From the NCBI GenBank assembly GCA_938038815.1, contig CALHTF010000067.1, positions 1 to 51,483 of the forward strand: 51,483 nt of DNA, given 5' to 3'. A program made the translations under genes and the position numbers. Positions 42,361 to 51,483 of the stretch are shown here, piece after piece (positions within the stretch are counted from its first letter, which is position 1; every line of letters begins with the position of its first letter). Source of the stretch: an uncultured Acidimicrobiales bacterium. Its GTDB lineage: Bacteria; Actinomycetota; Acidimicrobiia; Acidimicrobiales; SHLQ01. The notes below the pieces were generated by a model. It had not been told where the DNA came from. It was given only the letters and a program-made list of their open reading frames with translations, and made no database searches.

Positions 42361-42541
42361 AAGACTTCCATTGTTATCCAGATTCCCGCCGAGAGGCGCG
42401 ATTACCGCGGAAAGTCCAGTTAACCCGCGATTTCGTGGTGCGCGAACCGTCCCTGGACACGCATGCTGAGGGTACTTACAGGCCAGATTACCCAAAAACC
42501 GGCTGTTCGCTCTGGCGTTGGCGCCGATAGTCTGACGGGCT

Positions 42542-43864
42542 ATGGCTCAAACCCCAGACCCAGCACTCTTTGACAAAATCGTCAACCTGTCGAAGCGGCG
42601 CGGCTTCGTTTTTCAGTCGGCCGACATCTACGGCGGATTCCGCTCCACCTACGACTACGGGCCCCTCGGTGTTTTGTTGCTGCGCAATGTAAAGGACCAG
42701 TGGTGGCGTTCGATGGTGCAGCTGCGCCACGACGTCGTTGGCCTCGACGCCGCGGTGTTGTCACCGCCGGCGGTCTGGGAAGCATCGGGTCACCTGGCGA
42801 ACTTCACCGATCCATTGGTCGATTGTCGCGAATGCAACGAGCGGTTCCGCGAAGACAAGCTTGAAGACCCCAACACCTGCCCGAACTGCTCGTCGACCGA
42901 CAGCTTCACCGAAGCGCGTTCGTTCAACCTGATGTTCAAGACCCACGCCGGTCCGGGAGAGGGCTCGGGCCACGAAGTGTACCTGCGGCCCGAAACCGCC
43001 CAGGGCATTTTCACCAACTTCATGAACGTGCTCAACACGAGCCGCAAACGCCCGCCGTTTGGTATCGCCCAGATCGGCAAGTCGTTCCGTAACGAGATCA
43101 CCCCCGGTAACTTTGTGTTCCGCACCCGCGAGTTCGAGCAGATGGAGATGGAGTTCTTCGTGCCGCCCGACGAGGTGAGCCAGTGGTACGAGTACTGGCG
43201 CAACGAACGGCTCAACTGGTACCTCAACCTGGGTATGACCGCCGAGAACTTGCGCTTGCGCGACCATGAGTCCGACGAGCTATCGCACTATTCGTCCGAG
43301 ACCGCTGACGTGGAATTCATGTTCCCGTGGGGCTGGGACGAACTCGAGGGCATCGCCAACCGTGGCGACTTCGACCTGACCCAGCACGCCAAGCACTCGG
43401 GCGAGCGCATCGAGTACGTCGATTCAAGCGACGGCTCGCGGTACGTGCCGCACGTGATCGAACCCGCAGCGGGCGCAACCCGAACCACCATGGCCTTCCT
43501 TATGGACGCCTACGCCGAAGAAGAGGTCAACGACGACACCCGAACCGTCCTGCACCTCGACCACCGTTTGGCACCGTTCAAGGTTGCGGTACTGCCCCTG
43601 TCGAAGAAAGAGGCCCTCACCCCGACGGCCCGTGAAGTATTCGACATTGTTTCGCCGCTCCACATGACCGACTACGACGAAACCCAGGCGATCGGCAAGC
43701 GCTATCGCCGCCAGGACGAAATCGGTACGCCGTTGTGCGTAACGGTCGACTTCGACACCATCGAAGACCGGGCCGTTACCGTACGCGATCGCGACACCAT
43801 GGCTCAGGACCGGGTGGCGATCGACCAGCTGGTTGGTTACCTGGCCGAGCGGCTGCCGGAGTAG
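42542..43864 (+). CDS. glyS: Glycyl-tRNA synthetase, homodimeric type
   Basis: 440 residues. Class II synthetase of the alpha2 type used by Actinobacteria. It has the N-terminal RRGFVFQSADIYGGFRSTYDYGPLG, a zinc-like insertion (DCRECNER, NTCPNCSS), motif 2 FRNEITPGNFVFRTREFEQMEM, ANRGDFDLTQHAKHSG and motif 3 region EPAAGATRTTMAFL. The anticodon-binding domain ends it (VAVLPLSKKEALTPTAREVF). Preceded by a 181-base gap with no convincing -35/-10 pair. It likely leads the run to rpoD. Confidence 0.95.
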   Translation: MAQTPDPALFDKIVNLSKRRGFVFQSADIYGGFRSTYDYGPLGVLLLRNVKDQWWRSMVQLRHDVVGLDAAVLSPPAVWEASGHLANFTDPLVDCRECNERFREDKLEDPNTCPNCSSTDSFTEARSFNLMFKTHAGPGEGSGHEVYLRPETAQGIFTNFMNVLNTSRKRPPFGIAQIGKSFRNEITPGNFVFRTREFEQMEMEFFVPPDEVSQWYEYWRNERLNWYLNLGMTAENLRLRDHESDELSHYSSETADVEFMFPWGWDELEGIANRGDFDLTQHAKHSGERIEYVDSSDGSRYVPHVIEPAAGATRTTMAFLMDAYAEEEVNDDTRTVLHLDHRLAPFKVAVLPLSKKEALTPTAREVFDIVSPLHMTDYDETQAIGKRYRRQDEIGTPLCVTVDFDTIEDRAVTVRDRDTMAQDRVAIDQLVGYLAERLPE

Positions 43865-43869
43865 CGGCG

Positions 43870-45405
43870 GTGACCGGGTCGACCATTTCGAGTCTTGTCG
43901 AAGCTGCGCTCGCGGCCGATTCTGACCAGGCTCGAGCCGACGCGGTCCGCTCAGCTGCGTGTGCCGATATCGAGTCGGCGTTACACGGCTCGCTCGACTC
44001 GGGCACAGCTACCCAAAACCTCTTCACCACGGGAATCGCCGCGTCGCCGGGCGCCGCCTCCGGGCAGGCCTACTTCACCGCCGACGATGCGATGGAGGGC
44101 TTCAATCGCGGCGAGAACGTGGTGCTGGTGTGCACCGAAACCACCCCGGCCGACGAGCCGGTCATGCGTATTGCCGAAGGTATCGTCACCGCCCGAGGCG
44201 GTTTGGCGAGCCACGCCGCGGTGATGGCCCGTGGTTGGGGCATCCCGGCGGTCTGCGGCGCCGAAACTATCGATGTTGGCCGCCAGGTTGCCGCCTGTTC
44301 GGTAACCGGTGTGAGCGTCACGCCCGGAACCCACGTGACCCTCGACGGGGCGAGCGGCGAAGTGTTCGTGGGCGAAGCAACCGTTACCGAGAGCGCGGGC
44401 GGGCTAAGCGAAGAAGTTGCAACCCTGCTGGGCTGGGCCGACCAGGTCTGCGCCGACGCCGGGGCACTTCGGGTGCGAGCCAACGCCGATAGCGGCGACG
44501 ACGCAGCCGTGGCCCGCCAGTTCGGCGCCCAAGGTATTGGCCTTTGCCGTACCGAGCATCAGTTCTTGGGCGAGCGAGCGTCGCTCATCGCCAACCTCAT
44601 CACCGGCCAGGGCGACGACGGGTTGCTCGACCATCTCTTCGAACTGCAGCGGGCCGACTTCGGGTCGGTTCTCGACGCGATGGATGGCCTGCCGGTCACG
44701 GTGCGGTTGCTCGATGCGCCGTTGCACGAATTCCTGGGCGAGGACCCGCCGGGCGAATGGCACGAGGCCAACCCGATGCTTGGGTTCCGTGGTGTGCGGG
44801 TCGGGCTGCTGCGCCCGGCGGTGTATGCATCGCAAGCTCGAGCACTGGCCGCGGCGGTAAAGGATCGTCGTGCGGCAGGTGGCAACCCGCAGCCCGAAAT
44901 CATGATCCCGTTGGTAGCTGCCGCCGCCGAGCTCGAAGCCGCCCGAGCAACGGTGCTTACCGCCTGGAACAGCGAATTGCCCGACGACCAACCCCGGGTC
45001 GGCACCATGGTCGAAACGCCTCGAGCCGCGCTAACCGCCGGTGAGCTGGTGGCCCACACCGACTTCTTCTCCTTCGGTACCAACGACCTCACCCAGCTGA
45101 CCTTTGGGTTCTCCCGCGACGATCTCGAGGCCCGGGTCATCCAGCCGTATGTGACCGCTGGGCATCTGGCCGTGAGCCCGTTCGCGTCGCTCGACACCGA
45201 TGGCGTTGGTGCGCTCGTCACCGGCGCCGTTGCCGCCGCCCGGGCCGCTGCCCCTGACGTTTCGATCGGGGTGTGCGGCGAACACGGCGGCGACCCCGAC
45301 TCGATCGGGTTCTTTCACCGAGCCGGACTGAGCTACGTGTCGTGTTCGCCCTACCGGGTGCCGGCCGCCCGGTTGGCCGCCGCCCAAGCGGTGCTCGCCG
45401 AGTAA
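43870..45405 (+). CDS. PPDK/PEP-utilising enzyme lacking the N-terminal ATP-grasp domain
   Basis: 511 residues from GTG at 43870, with CGGAG inside the end of glyS. A ~50-residue helical start is followed by the swivelling phosphohistidine domain (TGIAASPGAASGQAYF; GGLASHAAVMARGWGIPAVCG, His115) and a PEP/pyruvate-binding barrel (about 190-510). The barrel has GIGLCRTEH, NPMLGFRGVRVGL, the Asn-Asp loop DFFSFGTNDLTQL and the catalytic-Cys end GVCGEHGGDPDS, then SYVSCSPYRVPAARLAAAQ. All match pyruvate phosphate dikinase C-terminal halves. The ~350-residue ATP-grasp domain is absent, and upstream is glyS, so this is not a local frameshift. It may take phosphate from a partner. Confidence 0.88.
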   Translation: MTGSTISSLVEAALAADSDQARADAVRSAACADIESALHGSLDSGTATQNLFTTGIAASPGAASGQAYFTADDAMEGFNRGENVVLVCTETTPADEPVMRIAEGIVTARGGLASHAAVMARGWGIPAVCGAETIDVGRQVAACSVTGVSVTPGTHVTLDGASGEVFVGEATVTESAGGLSEEVATLLGWADQVCADAGALRVRANADSGDDAAVARQFGAQGIGLCRTEHQFLGERASLIANLITGQGDDGLLDHLFELQRADFGSVLDAMDGLPVTVRLLDAPLHEFLGEDPPGEWHEANPMLGFRGVRVGLLRPAVYASQARALAAAVKDRRAAGGNPQPEIMIPLVAAAAELEAARATVLTAWNSELPDDQPRVGTMVETPRAALTAGELVAHTDFFSFGTNDLTQLTFGFSRDDLEARVIQPYVTAGHLAVSPFASLDTDGVGALVTGAVAAARAAAPDVSIGVCGEHGGDPDSIGFFHRAGLSYVSCSPYRVPAARLAAAQAVLAE

Positions 45406-45464
45406 TCCGAACGTTCGGGTCTTTCTGTGCGGTGCGCGTCTCACCACACTGGTAGTTTCATGGC

Positions 45465-47221
45465 GTGGGCATCGTGGACGAAGACATTGCCCGAGTTCGG
45501 GATACAACCGACATCGTGGCACTCATATCGCAGCGGGTGGCGCTCAAGCGCGTCGGCCGCCGCTGGTCAGGCCTGTGCCCGTTCCACAACGAGAAAAGCC
45601 CGTCGTTCTCGGTCAACTCCGAAGAGGGTTTCTACTACTGCTTTGGTTGCCGAGCTTCGGGCGATGCCATCACCTTCGTCCGCGAACTCGACGGTCTCGA
45701 CTTTGTCGGCGCCGTCGAATTTCTGGCCCAAAAAGCCGGGGTAACCCTCAACTACACCGACAAGAACGAAGGCGAGAGCCGCAAGCGCCGAAACCGGTTG
45801 GTGAAGTCGGTCGAACAAGCGGTCGAGTTCTACCACCAGCGGCTGCTATCGGCGCCCGACGCCGGCCCCGCCCGCGCCTACCTGAAGTCGCGCGGCTTCA
45901 ACGGCGAGATGGTGCGGGAGTACAAACTTGGCTGGGCGCCCGACGACTGGGACACCCTTTGTCGCGAGCTCAAGCTCAAGCCCGACGATCTCCGTGAGTC
46001 CGGGCTCGGCTTCGTCAACAAGCGCAACCGGCAGCAGGACTTCTTCCGAGCCCGGCTGTTGTTCCCGATCTTCGATGTCAACGGCGACCCGATTGCGTTC
46101 GGTGGCCGCAAACTGCCCGACGCCGAAGGCCCGAAGTACCGCAATACCTCCGACGAGTGTGTGCTCTACAGCAAGAGCAAGGTCCTGTACGGGCTCAACA
46201 AATCGAAGTCGGGCATCGTGTCGGCCGACGAGGCGATCGTATGCGAGGGGTACACCGACGTGATCGGCTTTGCCGAGGCCGGTATGCCACGGGCGGTAGC
46301 CACGTGCGGTACCGCACTAACCGAAGAACACTTCAAGACCCTCAAACGGTTCGCCAAACGGGTTGTACTGGCGTTCGACGCCGACGATGCCGGCCAGAAC
46401 GCTGCCGAGCGGTTCTACGAGTGGGAAAAGGCGTACGAGGTCGATGTTGCGGTCGCAGCATTGCCGCCCGGCGTCGACCCGGCCGACCTCGCCCGCTCGG
46501 ACCCTGAGGCGCTTCGGGCCGCTGTCGAAGAAGCCAAACCGTTTCTTGGATTCCGCGTCGATCGAGTGCTCGACCGAGCCGACCTGTCGTCGCCCGAGGG
46601 TCGCGCTCGAGCCGCCGAGACCGCAGTTGGTTTGGTGCAACAGCACCCGAGCACCTTGGTTCGCGACCAATACCTCATGGCCATCGCCGACCGCTGCCGG
46701 ATCGATGTCGAACAGCTTCGAAACCGCCGCATTCAAGCGACGGTCCGTCAAGCGCCCGTAACCCGGGCTGCGGTCAGCCGCAACGGAAGCACCGAAGACC
46801 AAGCGCTTTGCCTCTTGCTGCACGACCGCGACGCCATCATCAAGTACCTCGACCCGGTGTTGTTCGAGTCGTCGCTGCATCGCGACGCCCTGGCCGCCAT
46901 CTCCGAAACCACCACGGTTCACGAAGCTTTGGACCAAGGTGCCCAAGGTGACCCGGACCTGGTCGATCTGATCGGTACGCTGGCGGTTGGTGAGATCAAC
47001 GAGAACGCCGAAGACCTGGTCGCCCGGCTCGTCGACCGCGCCGCGGGGCGGGTGCTAAAGGTTATGCAGGTCGAGGCTCGCCAGTCGTCGGACCCGGCGT
47101 CCTACGGTGCCACCATTGCCTGGCTCAAGCCTCGGATTGAAGAACTGCGCGACTTCGAGACGGCGTCGGCCGCCATCGAACAACTCTTGCCGTGGCTTAT
47201 CGAACATGGGGCTGGGCGCCA

Positions 47222-47225
<4 letters not shown>
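45465..47225 (+). CDS. dnaG: DNA primase DnaG
   Basis: 586 residues from GTG. A CHC2 zinc finger (Cys38, His41, Cys59, Cys62: CPFHNEK, YYCFGCR) is followed by the RNA polymerase domain with toprim motifs [10 protein letters not shown] (about 261) and [15 protein letters not shown]. The C-terminal helical domain that binds the DnaB helicase follows (about 430-586). It synthesises RNA primers for replication. Its stop overlaps the rpoD start (GTGA): a compact dnaG-rpoD arrangement as in the classical macromolecular-synthesis operon, but without rpsU. Confidence 0.95.
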
Positions 47226-48454
<1,229 letters not shown>

Positions 48455-48547
48455 CGGGGCGGTTCGCCGGGCCGAAAACCTGTGTCGGAGAACCATCCGC
48501 CAAGTGCGTTGATGGGGCGAACCGCTGCTATCGTTCTCACTTGATAT

Positions 48548-48620
48548 TCCGGGGTAGCTCAGCTGGCAGAGCGTTCGACTGTTAATCGAATTGTCGTGGG
48601 TTCGAGCCCCACCCCCGGAG
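48548..48620 (+). tRNA. tRNA-Asn (anticodon GTT)
   Basis: 73 bases, all arms present: acceptor TCCGGGG/CCCCGGA with discriminator G, D arm with AGCTCAGCTGGCAGAGC, anticodon arm TTCGA-CTGTTAA-TCGAA with GTT at 48581-48583, and T arm GTGGG-TTCGAGC-CCCAC. The 3' CCA is not encoded. It lies 93 bases after rpoD and is followed by a strong hairpin. Confidence 0.96.
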
Positions 48621-48628
48621 CTTGCAAG

Positions 48629-48662
48629 TGCCACACCTCACGGTGTGGCATTTCGCATTTTG
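48629..48662 (+). terminator. Terminator after tRNA-Asn
   Basis: TGCCACACC-TCAC-GGTGTGGCA forms a perfect 9-bp stem with a 4-base loop, starting 9 bases after the tRNA, followed by TTTCGCATTTT. It is the clearest intrinsic terminator in the window. Confidence 0.85.
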
Positions 48663-48701
48663 GCACTGACCAGATGGTCGGTCCGTGTAGCGTGACCATC
48701 G

Positions 48702-49535
48702 ATGCAACGCAGATTCGAAGTGGGCGGCCAGGAGTTCCGGTACACGCCGCCCGGGATGACGCGGATCGATCCCGAACCCGGCGACCAGTCGATGTTCGTC
48801 TTCAAGTCGGCCGAGATGATCGCCCAGTATCGAGCCTGGGCCGAGCGATTTCGCGGCGGTCGCCTGGTTGAGCTCGGGATCTACGACGGTGGCAGCACGG
48901 CGCTGCTCGCCAAGCTGTTCGAGCCGCAGCGACTGGCGTCGTTCGACATCAAAGACGATGTGCCCGAGCTGACCAGGTTTATCGCTATCAACGGCCTCGG
49001 CGGCCGAGTGTTCGCCAACTTTGGCCACGACCAGGCCGATGTCGACACCCTTGAGGCGACCCTCGAAGCGCAAATGGGCCCCGAGCCGCTTGACTTGGTG
49101 ATCGACGACGCGTCGCATCTGTACGCCGAGTCGAAAGCCTCGTTCTCTTCGCTGTTTCCGCGACTGCGGCCCGGTGGGCTCTACGTGTTGGAAGATTGGT
49201 CGCACGATCATCGTCGGTCAGCAGCGATGCACCAAATGATTCAGGCCGACCCTGATGGTGCGGTTTCCTCGGCGGTAACTGCGGCGCTGCACGAAAGCGG
49301 GTTTCAAGATGGCGTTTCGCCGGTAACGACGATGGCTCGATTGGTGCTCGAACTGATGCTGGTAGCTGCGGTGCGGCCAGACCTGGTTGCCACTATTCGA
49401 ATCGACCAAGACTTCGCCGAGATCGAACGGGGTACCGCCGATATTGCGGGTCGACTCGTGGTTGACGACCATCTAGCCCCTTTGCCGATGTTGCTCGACC
49501 TACGGGACGAGGCGGCGAGTAGCCAAGTTAGCTAA
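48702..49535 (+). CDS. SAM-dependent methyltransferase-like protein
   Basis: 277 residues. The Rossmann core starts at about residue 50 with the SAM motif GGRLVELGIYDGGSTALLAKL. It continues with SFDIKDDVPELTRF (acidic end of strand 2) and LVIDDASHLYAES with LRPGGLYVLEDWSHDH, a pattern shared with the Methyltransf_24/cephalosporin-hydroxylase-like group. The C-terminal ~90 residues are not recognised. The substrate is unknown. ATG start without a clear ribosome site. Its end overlaps the opposing NUDIX gene by 8 bases. Confidence 0.82.
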   Translation: MQRRFEVGGQEFRYTPPGMTRIDPEPGDQSMFVFKSAEMIAQYRAWAERFRGGRLVELGIYDGGSTALLAKLFEPQRLASFDIKDDVPELTRFIAINGLGGRVFANFGHDQADVDTLEATLEAQMGPEPLDLVIDDASHLYAESKASFSSLFPRLRPGGLYVLEDWSHDHRRSAAMHQMIQADPDGAVSSAVTAALHESGFQDGVSPVTTMARLVLELMLVAAVRPDLVATIRIDQDFAEIERGTADIAGRLVVDDHLAPLPMLLDLRDEAASSQVS

Positions 49536-50097
49536 ACCGTCCGTGGCGGGCGGGTAGTGGATGAAATGGCGTGCCAGCGGTTCGCTTGGCCGCCCATTCG
49601 TAGATCACGTCGGGCTGGTGCGACGGGAAGCCGATCGGCGACGGCAGGTTGTGGGGACCGAACCAGGCGTATTCGCTGGCCTCTTTGGGGTCGAGGGCTG
49701 GTGTTGGTCGTTCGGCGTCGTCGGGGATAACGGCGACGTAATAGATGTTGCACAACGAGAGGGCGTCGCTTGGGTCGTCAAGGTCGCCCATGTCGTAGTC
49801 GTCCATCCACATGCCGATGAGGCCGGTGATCGGCGCCGTGAGCCCGGTCTCTTCCAGAAGTTCACGCTGGGCGGCATCTTCGGGGTGTTCGCCAAACTCC
49901 ACGAACCCGCCCGGGATGTCCCAATGCCCGTCCCACGGGTCGAAGGCTCGGCGGATCAACAACACCTCGCCGCGGTGTTCGACGAGTGCACCCGCACACG
50001 GTTTTGGATTCGCCCAAAACCGTTCGTCGCACGAGGGGCACTGGTACGGGGGAGTGCGGTCGACTCGCTCACCGCACGCCGCGCAGAATTTGTCCAT
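49528..50097 (-). CDS. NUDIX hydrolase with N-terminal zinc ribbon
   Basis: 189 residues. The N-terminal zinc ribbon (FCAACGERV, YQCPSCDERFW: four Cys) and CAGALVEHRGEVLLIRRA precede the NUDIX box GGFVEFGEHPEDAAQRELLEETGL, which is complete. The arrangement resembles NADH-pyrophosphatase-related and ADP-ribose-type members, but the NudC SQPWPFP motif is absent, so it is distinct from nudC at 3303. The likely substrate is a nucleoside diphosphate derivative. Confidence 0.9.
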   Translation of the reverse strand: MDKFCAACGERVDRTPPYQCPSCDERFWANPKPCAGALVEHRGEVLLIRRAFDPWDGHWDIPGGFVEFGEHPEDAAQRELLEETGLTAPITGLIGMWMDDYDMGDLDDPSDALSLCNIYYVAVIPDDAERPTPALDPKEASEYAWFGPHNLPSPIGFPSHQPDVIYEWAAKRTAGTPFHPLPARHGRFS

Positions 50098-50125
50098 GGC
50101 TTCAGGCTAGGGCGTTGCTCGCGCA

Positions 50126-51445
50126 CTACCCGACGACGATGTCGGGGTTGAAGTACGGGTCGGCGCCTACCGCGGTCAGCGAGTCGATCGATTCCTGCGA
50201 CGAGTCGATCCGTCGTTCGCAGAACCCGGTGTTGGTGCTCTGGTTGAACCACATCAGGGCCCGGATTCGGGGGAAGTCGTTTTGCAGTGCTGCCCCCATG
50301 TCGGCAATCCAGTTTGCCTTGGCGTCGGGGTCGCCCTCGAGTTCGTTCGATGCCGTTTCGCCGATCATCAGCGGCTTGTCGGGATGGTTGGCGGTCGCCC
50401 AGTCATAGAACGGCGCGGCTTGGGGGGCGAAGCTCTTCCACGGGCCGTTCACATGGCAGCCGTACCAGTTGTACGGGTTCCACGAGAGCCAATCGATGAT
50501 TTCGTCGCCGGGGTACATGGCCTCAACTTGGTCGAAGGGGCCGAACGAGTGGCCCATGTAGTTGATGAACCAAATCATCTGGTCGCCGGCGATCGGGTCC
50601 ATCACCGAGTGCACGTGTTGGTACATCGCTACGTAGTCGGCCTCGGTGCCGTACTTGCCAGGCACGGTGCCGACGTTGTCTTCAGGTTCGTGGTGCAGGG
50701 CGAAGAAGATGGTGTGGCCGCTGTCGACGATCTGCTGGGCAACCCGCATGAGGTCGGCGTCGTACTCGCCGCTGGCGACCTTGGCCCACGTGTCGCCGTT
50801 GGCGGTGTCGCGGCTGACCTTCCACGAATACACGAGCGTGCGGCCTTCGTCGGCCAGCGCTTGGTCGTTGCTGGTGAAGAAGTTGGCGTCGGGGTCGCGT
50901 TCGTACAGCCGCACAAAGTCGAGCTGTCGACCGATCGCTGCCTCTTGCAGGTACAGGTCGAGTCCGTCGGTGCGGCGATCGGTGCTGCCGAGAGCCAACC
51001 CACAAAACGGGTCGCAGGGATCGAGCGGCGGATTGTCACAGTTGGTGGTGTTCTCGGCGGTGCAGAGCTCGCTGGTTGCGGCGCTTGCGATAACGGTGTC
51101 GACCCCATTGCCGCCTTCGATCACTACCACGGCGCCTTCGGCGGTCGGGAGAACATCGTTGACGCAGATCAGGTCGTCGCCGCCCAACGCATGAACGGTG
51201 ACTGGACCGTTGGTAACGATGATGACGTCGTCACCTTCGGTGCCGAAGTGGGTCGATCCTTCGACCGGGTCGAGGTCGGGGCTGTAGCCAAACCCATGGG
51301 TCGCCGCTACGTCGCCGCACATCGATGCTTCTGGGGTGGTGGCCGCAGTCGGGTCGTACTCACAGGCGCTCGCGATGAGCGCAAGAACCGCAAGCGCAGT
51401 CACCGCGGCGTACCGTTGCCGCCGCAGTAATTTGAAGTTGTTCAC
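50126..51445 (-). CDS. Secreted GH26-like glycosidase lipoprotein with RTX-like segment
   Basis: 439 residues from GTG. A signal peptide ends in lipobox LIASAC (Cys28). Residues about 66-100 carry calcium-binding nonapeptide-like units (GTEGDDVIIV, ALGGDDLICVND). A Cys-rich linker (CTAENTTNCDNPPLDPC) leads into a (beta/alpha)8 glycosidase domain (about 155-435). The acid/base Glu is in FALHHEPED (Glu253) and the nucleophile in MIGETASNE (Glu363), spaced as in GH26 mannanases. It probably cuts beta-mannans or related glucans at the cell surface. No transporter for sugars lies nearby. Confidence 0.82.
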   Translation of the reverse strand: MNNFKLLRRQRYAAVTALAVLALIASACEYDPTAATTPEASMCGDVAATHGFGYSPDLDPVEGSTHFGTEGDDVIIVTNGPVTVHALGGDDLICVNDVLPTAEGAVVVIEGGNGVDTVIASAATSELCTAENTTNCDNPPLDPCDPFCGLALGSTDRRTDGLDLYLQEAAIGRQLDFVRLYERDPDANFFTSNDQALADEGRTLVYSWKVSRDTANGDTWAKVASGEYDADLMRVAQQIVDSGHTIFFALHHEPEDNVGTVPGKYGTEADYVAMYQHVHSVMDPIAGDQMIWFINYMGHSFGPFDQVEAMYPGDEIIDWLSWNPYNWYGCHVNGPWKSFAPQAAPFYDWATANHPDKPLMIGETASNELEGDPDAKANWIADMGAALQNDFPRIRALMWFNQSTNTGFCERRIDSSQESIDSLTAVGADPYFNPDIVVG

Positions 51446-51483
51446 GTTCCCTCGTTGGTGCGGATCGCCAATCCGGGTAGCGG

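Noticed and set aside
40030..42423. 797-codon plus-strand frame across the RDD gene
   Set aside because: Low-complexity Gly/Arg product that mirrors the Ala/Glu/Pro repeats of the true gene.
43735..45405. Frameshifted full-length PPDK
   Set aside because: The sequence upstream is an intact glyS; no ATP-grasp motifs occur in any frame there.

Overview
The window looks like the chromosome of a high-GC, monoderm actinobacterium, most likely class Acidimicrobiia. The reasons are the high GC at third codon positions, many GTG/TTG starts, GTGA/ATGA stop-start overlaps, an F420-type luciferase-like oxidoreductase, an LAxTG-type wall-anchoring signal, many lipobox lipoproteins, a short actinobacterial-style Tad pilus operon, and a glyS / dnaG / rpoD core region. 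The taxon is inferred from gene content only.

Layout. 1-4.1 kb: a 5'-truncated acyl-CoA dehydrogenase, then a small Lys/Ala-tailed protein with an adjacent XRE regulator (resembling the actinobacterial lipid-droplet protein/regulator pair), a TauD-type dioxygenase, a small hypothetical gene and nudC. 4.1-8.1 kb: an SLC13-type permease with its TetR gene, and an MscS channel. 8.1-16.6 kb: a wall-anchored repeat protein (LAFTG), a convergent membrane-anchored OmpA-domain protein, an F420-type oxidoreductase, a large lipoprotein built from permuted PEP-synthase modules, ybaK, a DUF1330 protein and a DedA protein. 16.6-23.1 kb: an acyl-CoA ligase, a VWA lipoprotein, a membrane protein, an NAD(P)-binding oxidoreductase and two further lipoproteins. 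23.1-30.4 kb: a nine-gene Tad (Flp-type) pilus operon on the minus strand, facing a divergent excisionase-type HTH gene across an AT-rich regulatory region. 30.5-51.5 kb: housekeeping genes (phoH-ybeY-corC-era, a PAS histidine kinase, dinG, uppS-recO, a very large RDD protein, glyS, a PPDK-like protein without its ATP-grasp domain, dnaG-rpoD, tRNA-Asn), then a methyltransferase, a NUDIX hydrolase and a secreted GH26-like lipoprotein with an RTX-like segment.

How the genes fit together. A cell-surface theme dominates the first 30 kb: the pilus, the LAxTG protein, the OmpA-domain protein and several lipoproteins. The most unusual signals are (i) a four-block conserved, foldable intergenic element upstream of two acidic lipoprotein genes (19.86-19.93 kb and 23.06-23.16 kb), with a partial third copy at 15.86 kb; (ii) a lipoprotein carrying the phosphohistidine and ATP-grasp modules of PEP synthase in reversed order, predicted to sit outside the membrane; (iii) a PPDK-like protein encoded between glyS and dnaG that lacks the nucleotide-binding half; and (iv) a TadZ/CpaE-like protein that has lost both Walker-A lysines. 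No CRISPR array, transposase, integrase or phage genes were seen.
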